Under the pieces are notes generated by a model. That model saw only the letters and a list, made by a program, of their open reading frames with translations, had not been told where the DNA came from and searched no databases. DNA of 10,657 bases from Clostridiaceae bacterium (GTDB lineage Bacteria > Bacillota > Clostridia > DSM-8532). The translations under genes and the position numbers were made by a program. This document shows positions 1-6,506 of this stretch, piece by piece; the stretch's first letter is position 1, and each line of letters starts with the position of its first letter. Location of the stretch: assembly GCA_025361665.1 (NCBI GenBank), contig JANYKF010000479.1:1-10657 (forward strand). Reading direction: 5' to 3'.

Positions 1-65
1 AAGTCTACAAGCAGGTCAACGTGAACAAGATCAATGCCATCCTTGCCAAATTCGCCAAGGATTAG
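1..65 (+). CDS. 3' end of an upstream gene, probably a NuoE/HydC-like [2Fe-2S] subunit (partial)
   Basis: An open frame enters from the left edge (first full codon at 3) and stops at TAG 63-65. It gives the tail VYKQVNVNKINAILAKFAKD. Such an ending, with a 'V-x-P/N-x-K-I/V-x-x-I-L' helix, is typical of thioredoxin-like [2Fe-2S] subunits (NuoE/HydC/HndA). That family normally sits just upstream of hydB in trimeric and tetrameric [FeFe] hydrogenase operons. It lies 61 bases before the hydB start on the same strand, so it is probably in the same operon. No cluster-binding Cys is inside the window, so the family call rests on the tail and the position. An HndB-type ferredoxin subunit is the main alternative. 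Confidence 0.5.
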   Translation, partial: VYKQVNVNKINAILAKFAKD

Positions 66-113
66 GAGAAAGCATCCATCATCCATACACCATGAGGTTC
101 CGATTTTTCCCTC

Positions 114-120
114 GGAGGGA
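114..120 (+). promoter_or_regulatory. Ribosome binding site that sets the hydB start
   Basis: GGAGGGA lies 6 bases before ATG 127. The open frame extends upstream to an ATG at 34, but that start overlaps the preceding gene and has no ribosome site. The 31 extra residues also look nothing like a HydB N-terminus. ATG 127 is therefore taken as the start. Confidence 0.8.
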
Positions 121-126
121 CAAACA

Positions 127-3100
127 ATGAATGTGAAGACAATACATGAACCTGTAACCGGGTTGGCTGATTTGGAGCGGATCAAACAGGCATGGACGGA
201 CCGGGAGAAGACATACCGCAGCCAGGTGCTGGTGTGTGCGGGAGCCGGCTGCATTTCCTCAAAATGCCTGGATGTGAAAAAGGCCGTGGAGCAGGAGATT
301 TCAGCCCAGAAGCTCGTGAAGGATGTGTCCGTCCACGAAACAGGCTGCATGGGCATCTGCGCGGTTGGCCCCGTTCTGCTGGTCCTGCCGGAACGGACAT
401 TTTACACGGACGTCACACCGGACAAGGCCAGGGACATCGTGCGGCGCCACCTGGTCGGCGGTGAAATCGCAATCGAGCATACGTTTTATGATGAATCGCT
501 GCATCGTCATGTTCCCTGCATCGACGACATCGATTTCTTCAGGTCTCAGGTGCGCGTAGCCCTGCGCAACTGCGGGATCATGGACTATCGCTACCTCGAT
601 GCGTACATTGCGCGCGACGGATACCTTGCCGCGGCAAAGGCCATTCTGCAGTCCAACCCCGGGGATGTGATCGCGGAAGTGATGAAATCCGGACTCAAAG
701 GGCGTGGAGGAGCCGGGTTTCCAACCGGTGTGAAATGGCGGGCCGGCCAATTGGCCAAAAGCGACCGCAAGTACATCATCTGCAACGCCGACGAGGGAGA
801 TCCGGGCGCTTTCATGGATCGCAGCATCATTGAAGGAGACCCGCACAGCATCATCGAAGGGATGATGATCGGCGGGTTTGCCATCGGGGCGGAGATGGGC
901 TACGTCTACATCCGGGCCGAGTATCCGATTGCCGTGGAGAGACTCGAAGCAGCCATCCGGGAAGCACGGGAGGCCAAACTGCTGGGCGGAAAGGTTTTCG
1001 GGAGCGAATTCTCATTTGACCTGGAAATCCGCATCGGTGCCGGCGCATTCGTGTGCGGCGAAGAAACGGCGCTGCTGTCCTCGATAGAGGGCAAACGCGG
1101 CGAACCTCGCCAGAAACCCCCGTTCCCGTTCCAGAAGGGGCTGTTCGGCGAACCCACCATCATCAACAACGTGGAGACGCTGGCAAGCATTGCGCCGATC
1201 CTGCTGCGCGGCGGCGAGTGGTATGCGCAGTATGGCACGGAGAAGAGCAAGGGCACGAAAGTTTTCGCCCTGGCCGGCAACGTGGTGAACACGGGCATCG
1301 TGGAAGTGCCCATCGGCATGCCGCTCGGAGACATCCTCTTCAAGCTGGGCGGCGGGATGCAGGGGCGGAAGAAGTTCAAATCCGCGCAAATCGGCGGGCC
1401 ATCCGGCGGCTGCATCACGCAGGAAAACCTGAATGTGCCCGCCGAGTATGACGCGCTCACGAAACTGGGAGCCATCATGGGTTCCGGTGGCCTCATTGCG
1501 ATGGATGAAGACACCTGCATGGTGGACACGGCAAGGTTTTTCATGGACTTCATCCAGGACGAGTCCTGCGGCAAATGCGTCGCCTGCCGGCTTGGAACGA
1601 AGCGCATGCTGGAAATCCTGGAGCGCATCACCAGGGGTGAAGGAATGGACGGCGACATCGAATTGCTGGAGGAACTCGGTGAGACCATCAAGCAGACTGC
1701 CATGTGCGGTCTGGGACAGACGGCGCCGAATCCGGTGCTCAGCACGATCAAGTATTTCCGGGATGAGTATGTGGAGCATATCAAGAACAAGCACTGCCGG
1801 GCCGGGGTATGCAGCGACCTGTTCATTTCCCCGTGCGCCAACACCTGCCCCGCTCATGTCAATGTGCCGGGCTACCTGACCCTGGTGGCGGCGGGCCGCA
1901 TCAAGGACGCCTACAACCTCATCCGCCAGGAGAATCCGTTCCCGGCCGTTTGCGGACGCATCTGCACGAGGCCGTGCGAATCAAAGTGCCGCCGCAGCGC
2001 CACCGATGAAGCCGTCGCCATCTGCGATGTCAAGCGGTTTGTGGCGGATTGGGCCTTCCGGAACGAAACGCCTTTCTCCGAGGAAATCGTCTTCCCGAAA
2101 AACGGCAAGAAAGTGGCCGTCATCGGCGCCGGGGCTTCGGGCCTTACCTGCGCATGGTATCTGGTACGCATCGGGTACGAGGTTGACGTGTACGAGGCTC
2201 AGGCTGTTGCCGGCGGCGTCCTGGTGTTCGGCATTCCCGAATACCGGCTTCCAAAGGAAATACTCGCCCATGAAATCTCGCTCATTGAGAAAGCCGGTGT
2301 GAAAATCCACCTGAATACGGAAATCGGCAAGGATATCAAGTTCAAAACGCTCAAATCCCAGTTCGATGCCGTATATGTGACCACCGGCGCCTTGATTCCC
2401 CAGCAGATTGACATTCCCGGAGAGCACCTGGCCGGGGTTTATCCCGGAATCGACTTCCTGAAGGATGTGAATTTTCACAGGCAGGTGCTGCTGGGCAAGA
2501 CCGTCGCGATTGTGGGCGGCGGGAACACAGCCATCGATTCAGCCCGCACGGCCGTGCGGCTGGGTGCCGAGCGCGTCCTGGTGCTGTATCGGCGAAACAT
2601 TGCCGCCATGCCGGCCTATCAGACCGAAATTGAGGAAGCGATCCTCGAAGGGGTCGAAATCATGGACCTCATTGCCCCGGTCCGTTTTATCGGCGGGAAA
2701 GGCAACCGCGTGGAACAGATCGAATGCGTGCGCATGCAGCTCGCGGAATTTGACAAAACCGGGCGGAGAAAGTCCATCCCCATCGAAGGATCCAATTTCT
2801 TGATTCCCGTCGACGCCGTCATCCCGGCAGTCAGCCAGCATTCGGATCTGCCGTTCATCAAGCGCGACGAAATCAGCCTGACCGGCTGGGGTACTTTCGT
2901 GGTGAATGACGACACGCTCATGACCACCATGGAAGGCGTATTTGCAGGAGGCGACGTGGCCCGAGGACCGGATACGGTTATTCAGGCCATCGCGGACGGC
3001 AAACAGGCCGCCGTCTCGATTGACCGGTATCTGGGCGGTTCCGGCCACCTCAACAAGGGTGCGGTGATTCCCATTCCGGACCTGTTCGACGAGGATGAAG

Positions 3101-3240
3101 TGGTGGCGCTCAAGCGGTTCCCGCTTGACATGCTGCGCGTGGAACAGCGCAAGGGCTCGTTTAGCGAGGTGATTCTCGGGTACCACAAGCTCACGGCGAT
3201 CGCCGAGGCGATGCGGTGCCTGCACTGCGACAGAAGGTAG
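127..3240 (+). CDS. hydB: HydB/NuoF-type NADH-binding hydrogenase subunit fused to a GltD/NfnB-like NADPH oxidoreductase
   Basis: This 1037-residue fusion is predicted to be the soluble diaphorase of the downstream hydrogenase, passing electrons between NAD(H), probably NADP(H), and HydA. Residues 33-110 form a thioredoxin-like [2Fe-2S] domain (C37, C42, C74, C78). Residues about 140-550 are a NuoF/51-kDa module: FMN loop KGRGGAGFPTG at 191-201, NADH loop around 218-232, GAFVCGEE at 306-313, and the [4Fe-4S] ligands C481, C484, C487 and C527. Residues 557-562 (CRAGVC) recall the CPAGVC of HydB. From about 565 it becomes a GltD/NfnB-like module: cysteines 570, 574, 609, 613, 617 and 621 for [4Fe-4S] clusters, FAD Rossmann motif GAGASG 667-672, NADPH Rossmann GGGNTAIDSA 797-806 with Y821-R822-R823, and FAD-closing GGDVARGPDT 941-950. 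It ends in C1031-x-x-C1034. Classical HydB stops near 600-630 residues with two ferredoxin clusters. Family assignment is firm; bifurcation is inferred. Confidence 0.93.
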   Translation: MNVKTIHEPVTGLADLERIKQAWTDREKTYRSQVLVCAGAGCISSKCLDVKKAVEQEISAQKLVKDVSVHETGCMGICAVGPVLLVLPERTFYTDVTPDKARDIVRRHLVGGEIAIEHTFYDESLHRHVPCIDDIDFFRSQVRVALRNCGIMDYRYLDAYIARDGYLAAAKAILQSNPGDVIAEVMKSGLKGRGGAGFPTGVKWRAGQLAKSDRKYIICNADEGDPGAFMDRSIIEGDPHSIIEGMMIGGFAIGAEMGYVYIRAEYPIAVERLEAAIREAREAKLLGGKVFGSEFSFDLEIRIGAGAFVCGEETALLSSIEGKRGEPRQKPPFPFQKGLFGEPTIINNVETLASIAPILLRGGEWYAQYGTEKSKGTKVFALAGNVVNTGIVEVPIGMPLGDILFKLGGGMQGRKKFKSAQIGGPSGGCITQENLNVPAEYDALTKLGAIMGSGGLIAMDEDTCMVDTARFFMDFIQDESCGKCVACRLGTKRMLEILERITRGEGMDGDIELLEELGETIKQTAMCGLGQTAPNPVLSTIKYFRDEYVEHIKNKHCRAGVCSDLFISPCANTCPAHVNVPGYLTLVAAGRIKDAYNLIRQENPFPAVCGRICTRPCESKCRRSATDEAVAICDVKRFVADWAFRNETPFSEEIVFPKNGKKVAVIGAGASGLTCAWYLVRIGYEVDVYEAQAVAGGVLVFGIPEYRLPKEILAHEISLIEKAGVKIHLNTEIGKDIKFKTLKSQFDAVYVTTGALIPQQIDIPGEHLAGVYPGIDFLKDVNFHRQVLLGKTVAIVGGGNTAIDSARTAVRLGAERVLVLYRRNIAAMPAYQTEIEEAILEGVEIMDLIAPVRFIGGKGNRVEQIECVRMQLAEFDKTGRRKSIPIEGSNFLIPVDAVIPAVSQHSDLPFIKRDEISLTGWGTFVVNDDTLMTTMEGVFAGGDVARGPDTVIQAIADGKQAAVSIDRYLGGSGHLNKGAVIPIPDLFDEDEVVALKRFPLDMLRVEQRKGSFSEVILGYHKLTAIAEAMRCLHCDRR

Positions 3241-3344
3241 GTTTTACATGCTGCGCGGCGAATCACAGGCAAGACTTGCGAATGCGCCCGAACCTGCTGG
3301 TTTATGTTACTTGCGCAACGCATTTACGGGATAGGCGCGATGAG

Positions 3345-3427
3345 GATCCATTTCACGGAAAACGTAAAGGCCAAAACACATGAAGGTAGGTGGAAGCTAT
3401 GATCCATTTGACGATAAACGGCAGGGC
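3345..3427 (+). repeat. Imperfect direct repeat spanning the hydA start
   Basis: Positions 3345-3371 and 3401-3427 match at 21 of 27 bases, including an unbroken 9-base block (GATCCATTT), 56 bases apart. The second copy is the first codons of hydA. The first lies in the leader inside a short frame (ATG 3340, stop 3400-3402) that would overlap the hydA ATG by the ATGA arrangement. It may be a decayed duplicate of the gene start or a coupling leader peptide; chance similarity is possible. Confidence 0.35.
3383..3390 (+). promoter_or_regulatory. Ribosome binding site that sets the hydA start
   Basis: AAGGTAGG ends 8 bases before ATG 3399. A GTG at 3390 in the same frame overlaps this site and would add only three residues, so ATG 3399 is preferred. 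The resulting N-terminus (MIHLTINGRAV) fits the first strand of a plant-type ferredoxin domain. Confidence 0.75.
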
Positions 3428-5489
3428 TGTGACAGCTGAAAACGACGTGACCATTCTGGAGGCGGCAAAGGCCAATGGGATCAGAATTCCTAGTCTTTGC
3501 CAGCTTGAAAATGTCCATGAGTTCGGTACCTGCCGTATCTGTTCGGTCGAGGTGGCGGGAGCCAAAACACTTCAGGCCTCTTGCATCACGAAAGCCCTCG
3601 AAGGCATGGTGGTGCAGACCAACACCACGAAGGTGCGCAAGGCACGTAAAGTCCTTTACGAGCTGATTTTGTCCGATCATTCAACGGACTGTCTTGCCTG
3701 CAGGCGCAACCAGAGCTGTGAGCTTCAGGAACTCGGCAAGCTGCTTGGGGTAGAGACTTCCCGGTTCGAAGGGGAACAATCCTCGCGGATCATCGATGGC
3801 TCAGTTTCCATCACGCGGGACATGTCCAAATGCATTCTTTGCCGCCGCTGCGTGACCGCCTGCAATGAAGTGCAGGGAACCGGCGTCCTGAATGCGCAGA
3901 ACCGGGGCTTTTCCACCGTCATCGCCCCGGCCATGGATTTGGCGCTCGGATCGGTCAACTGCGCGTTCTGCGGTCAGTGCACCATCGTCTGTCCCGTCGG
4001 AGCCCTGAAGGAAACCGACTCTACGGAATCGGTCTGGTCTGCCCTCGGCAACAGCGCAAAGCGGACCGTCGTACAGTTTGCACCCGCCATTCGTGTGGCG
4101 ATAGGGGAAGAGTTTGGGATGGAACCCGGGTCCCGTGTTACGGGAAAACTGGCGTCCGCCCTGCATGCCCTAGGATTTGCCGATGTGTTCGATACGAATT
4201 TCACGGCGGACTTGACGATCCTGGAAGAAGGGACCGAATTCCTGGGACGTGTTCGACAGGCGCTGACCGGCCAGTCCGGAGCGGCTGATGCCGGCGGAGG
4301 TGCGGAACATGCTTCCGGAACGGCTTCCACGGGCCATGGGTCAAAAGAGCACGGCTCTTCGGCCGTCCTGCCGATGATTACGAGCTGCAGTCCGGGCTGG
4401 ATCAAATACGTCGAGCATACCTATCCGAAGTATCTGGATCACCTGTCCACCTGCAAATCTCCGCACACGATGCTGGGGGCGCTGATCAAGTCGTATTATG
4501 CGGAGAAGATCGGGTGCAGCCCGGCCGATCTGTTCGTCGTATCCGTCATGCCCTGTACGGCGAAGAAGTTCGAGATAGTCCGCGATGAAATGCGCAACGG
4601 AGGCGTGGCGAACGTGGACGCCGTGTTGACCACGCGGGAGCTGGCCGCCATGATCAAGGAAGCCGGCATCGACTTTGTCAATCTGCCGGATGGGGAGGTT
4701 GACAATCCGCTCGGGATGTCCACCGGTGCCGCTGATATTTTCGGTCTCACGGGCGGCGTGATGGAAGCCGCCCTGAGAACTGTTTATGAAGTGGTCACAG
4801 GCCGGGAGCTGCCGTTCGGCGGACTGCACGTGACACCCATCATGGGTCTTGAGCAGGTAAAGGAGGCCACTGTCCGGATTGAGAACCCATTGCCGGCCTA
4901 CGGTTTCCTTTCCGGTGTGGATGTCCGTGTCGCGGTAACCAGCGGCCTCGCCGGAGCGGAAAAACTCATGGAGCAAGTGGCGCGGGGTGAATCACCCTAT
5001 CATTTCATTGAGGTGATGGGATGTCCAGGCGGCTGCATCACGGGTGGCGGTCAGCCGCGGTCTAAGGATCTTCATGTCAGGGAGAAAAGGCTCCAGGGCC
5101 TTTATACGGAAGATGAAAGCAAAGTGCTTCGGAAATCCCACGAAAATCCCTACGTGAATGCCCTCTACAAGGAATTCCTCCAGTATCCGAACAGCCCTGT
5201 CTCCCATGAATTCCTGCATACGCACTACATCCCGCGCGGACTCTTCAACGAACTCACAAGAGAGACCTTTGTCACCGACATCCCGCATGCATCCTTGAAT
5301 CGACGGAAGGCTTACAGACCCGTCGCCATCAACCGGCAGGACAACGCCCAGAATTCGCATGCCGAGCCCGACTCCGCCAAACTCCTGGCGCTGGAGGCTG
5401 AAAACATGCGGCTCAAGGGAGATCTGGCCGATGCGATGGAGACCGTGGACATCTTCAAGCAAGTGGTTTCCAATTACAACACCAGGTGA
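3399..5489 (+). CDS. hydA: [FeFe] hydrogenase catalytic subunit, multi-cluster (M3-like) with insert and C-terminal coiled coil
   Basis: 696 residues; it should reduce protons or oxidise H2 at the H-cluster. Domain order: plant-type [2Fe-2S] ferredoxin (C34, C45, C48, C62); His-ligated [4Fe-4S] site (H94, C98, C101, C107); two [4Fe-4S] clusters (C145, C148, C151, C155 and C188, C191, C194, C198); then the H-cluster domain. H-cluster motifs are L1 TSCSPGW (328-334), L2 MPCTAKK (384-390) and L3 EVMGCPGGC (538-546). Three oddities are visible. L1 has C330-S331 where the textbook motif has two Cys. A Gly/Ala/Ser/His-rich insert (about 288-322) makes the stretch before L1 some 33 residues longer than in Clostridium pasteurianum CpI. 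After the usual end (HEFLHTHY, 603-610) there is an extra tail with a likely coiled coil at about 657-690. No signal peptide is visible, so it is probably cytoplasmic. It lies 158 bases after hydB. Family is certain; activity depends on the L1 change. Confidence 0.95.
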   Translation: MIHLTINGRAVTAENDVTILEAAKANGIRIPSLCQLENVHEFGTCRICSVEVAGAKTLQASCITKALEGMVVQTNTTKVRKARKVLYELILSDHSTDCLACRRNQSCELQELGKLLGVETSRFEGEQSSRIIDGSVSITRDMSKCILCRRCVTACNEVQGTGVLNAQNRGFSTVIAPAMDLALGSVNCAFCGQCTIVCPVGALKETDSTESVWSALGNSAKRTVVQFAPAIRVAIGEEFGMEPGSRVTGKLASALHALGFADVFDTNFTADLTILEEGTEFLGRVRQALTGQSGAADAGGGAEHASGTASTGHGSKEHGSSAVLPMITSCSPGWIKYVEHTYPKYLDHLSTCKSPHTMLGALIKSYYAEKIGCSPADLFVVSVMPCTAKKFEIVRDEMRNGGVANVDAVLTTRELAAMIKEAGIDFVNLPDGEVDNPLGMSTGAADIFGLTGGVMEAALRTVYEVVTGRELPFGGLHVTPIMGLEQVKEATVRIENPLPAYGFLSGVDVRVAVTSGLAGAEKLMEQVARGESPYHFIEVMGCPGGCITGGGQPRSKDLHVREKRLQGLYTEDESKVLRKSHENPYVNALYKEFLQYPNSPVSHEFLHTHYIPRGLFNELTRETFVTDIPHASLNRRKAYRPVAINRQDNAQNSHAEPDSAKLLALEAENMRLKGDLADAMETVDIFKQVVSNYNTR

Positions 5490-5504
5490 GGGGGAGGGTG
5501 CGCG

Positions 5505-5696
5505 ATGGACAGCAAGGATCATCTCAAGCACAAGAAGGATGAAATCCTCTATGAAATGAACGCGGTGAAGAAATACATCGATGCGCATGAGTATGATGAT
5601 CAGCTCAAGGAAGCATGGGACAAGGATGTCAGGCAACTGGGAAAGATTGATCACCTGCTGGAGAAGATCGATCACAAGGGGCAGAAGCCCCATTGA
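5505..5696 (+). CDS. Small charged helical protein of unknown function, hydrogenase operon
   Basis: 63 residues, not recognised. A very strong GGGGGAGGG site (5489-5497) precedes ATG 5505, and the gap to the hydA stop is only 15 bases, so it should be translated from the hydrogenase mRNA. The sequence is rich in Lys, Asp, Glu and His, has no Cys, no membrane segment and no signal peptide, and shows Leu/Ile/Val spacing of a helical hairpin or coiled coil (about residues 7-57). HydA ends in an unusual coiled coil, so this could be a binding partner of that tail or an assembly or stability factor. That is inference from position and shape only. No frame on the other strand explains this stretch better. 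Confidence 0.7.
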   Translation: MDSKDHLKHKKDEILYEMNAVKKYIDAHEYDDQLKEAWDKDVRQLGKIDHLLEKIDHKGQKPH

Positions 5697-5709
5697 GCCG
5701 GAATGACAG

Positions 5710-5733
5710 CCGGCGGATGGCCGTCATCGCCGG
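5710..5733. other. GC-rich hairpin in the convergent gap
   Basis: CCGGCG (5710-5715) pairs with CGCCGG (5728-5733) around a 12-base centre, in which ATG and CAT can extend the stem past a bulge. An alternative fold pairs ATGAC (5703-5707) with GTCAT (5722-5726). There is no T-run on either side, so it is not a classical intrinsic terminator. It could stall transcription or protect the 3' end. Confidence 0.35.
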
Positions 5734-5737
5734 ATTG

Positions 5738-5769
5738 CAGGCGGGCCACCATGCGAGTGGCATCGCCTG
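5738..5769. terminator. Candidate bidirectional hairpin between converging operons
   Basis: CAGGCG (5738-5743) pairs with CGCCTG (5764-5769), and inside it GCCAC (5745-5749) pairs with GTGGC (5757-5761) over a 7-base loop. This makes an 11-pair stem with a small internal loop. It sits between two gene ends facing each other, where a shared terminator is expected. No T-run follows on either strand, so termination here would need Rho or another factor. GCAGGCGGGC (5737-5746) recurs at 5773-5782. Confidence 0.35.
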
Positions 5770-5812
5770 ACCGCAGGCGGGCTGAGAAAGGTCCTTCATC
5801 CGCAAGAGCCGG

Positions 5813-6490
5813 TCATGCCTCGAATTTGTAGCCATAGCCCCATACCGTGACCAGATATTGATCATAGGGCTTGATGCTGTTCCTGAGCGATTTGACGTGC
5901 GTATCCACCGTGCGCTCGGAACCGAAAAAATCTGAACCCCATACTTCATCCAGCAGGATGCTCCGGGGAAACGCCCTGTTCGGGTTCTGTGAAAGGAACG
6001 CGAGCAGAGCGTATTCTTTTGGTGTGAGCAGGACCGGCTGTTCATCCACATATACGGAGTGGGAAAACGTGTCGATGTAGAGGCCCTTGAAGGAAACACG
6101 CCGTTCCGGCGAAGGCAGCATGCTGCCGCTCCGGTGAAGGAATACCTTGATGCGGGCCATCAGTTCGGGTGCGAAAAACGGTTTCCGGATGACATCATCC
6201 GCTCCCAGCCCGTATCCCGCCATGCAGAGCTCATTCGTCGCATGGTCGCACAATATGAAAATCGGCACGTCGGAAAGCTTCCTCATCTGGATCAGCACAT
6301 TCCGTCCATCCAGCTCCGGCAAGGACATGTTCAGCAGGATCAGCGGGTATTCGTTTCTCCGGAACAGCTTGATGGCCGTGATGCCGTCTACCGCCTCGTC
6401 CAGCGCGAACCCCTCTTCGGAGGCCGCCTGGCGGATGAGGGTCCTGGTTGCGGGGTCCGTTTCGGCGACAAGAAGGCGTATGGCTCCCAT
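5813..6490 (-). CDS. OmpR/PhoB-type response regulator with a degenerate receiver
   Basis: 225 residues: receiver domain (about 4-120) plus winged-helix DNA-binding domain (about 130-225; LTPKEYALL at 155-163, recognition region around 190-204, wing VWGYGYKF at 216-223). It should be a DNA-binding transcription factor. The receiver is atypical. The phospho-acceptor Asp is Asn (LLNMSLPELDG, N54). The acidic pair reads E10-T11, the switch Thr/Ser is C81, and only the Lys (K103) is normal. It is therefore unlikely to be controlled by Asp phosphorylation, and may be constitutive or respond to another signal. ATG 6490 is chosen because AAGGA lies 8 bases upstream and the next residues are the first receiver strand; the open frame continues further but overlaps the upstream gene. 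It is last in the minus-strand operon, 16 bases after the peptidase-like gene. No histidine kinase is adjacent. Confidence 0.9.
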   Translation of the reverse strand: MGAIRLLVAETDPATRTLIRQAASEEGFALDEAVDGITAIKLFRRNEYPLILLNMSLPELDGRNVLIQMRKLSDVPIFILCDHATNELCMAGYGLGADDVIRKPFFAPELMARIKVFLHRSGSMLPSPERRVSFKGLYIDTFSHSVYVDEQPVLLTPKEYALLAFLSQNPNRAFPRSILLDEVWGSDFFGSERTVDTHVKSLRNSIKPYDQYLVTVWGYGYKFEA

Positions 6491-6498
6491 GCGCGTGT

Positions 6499-6505
6499 TC
6501 CTTTC
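6499..6505 (-). promoter_or_regulatory. Ribosome binding site that sets the response regulator start
   Basis: On the minus strand GAAAGGA ends 8 bases before ATG 6490. It lies in the 16-base gap after the upstream stop (6509-6507). This supports ATG 6490 over in-frame starts inside the preceding gene. Confidence 0.65.
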
Positions 6506-6506
6506 T

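Noticed and set aside
34..126. Upstream extension of the hydB frame to ATG 34
   Set aside because: It overlaps the preceding gene, has no ribosome site, and the added residues do not fit the family; ATG 127 has a strong site.
906..1857. Two long minus-strand frames (312 and 281 codons)
   Set aside because: Both are antisense to the NuoF module of hydB, overlap each other, and lack domain motifs and ribosome sites.
2539..3225. 228-codon minus-strand frame
   Set aside because: Antisense to the GltD-like module; it arises from GC-rich codon bias.
3241..3398. Separate promoter for hydA in the gap after hydB
   Set aside because: TTGCGA (3276-3281) and TATGTT (3303-3308) are 21 bases apart, too far for a standard promoter; no better pair was seen.
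4992..5693. 233-codon minus-strand frame covering the end of hydA and the small gene
   Set aside because: Hydrophobic Leu/Ile-rich product is the usual result of reading Lys/Glu/Asp-rich helical genes backwards; no ribosome site or family match.
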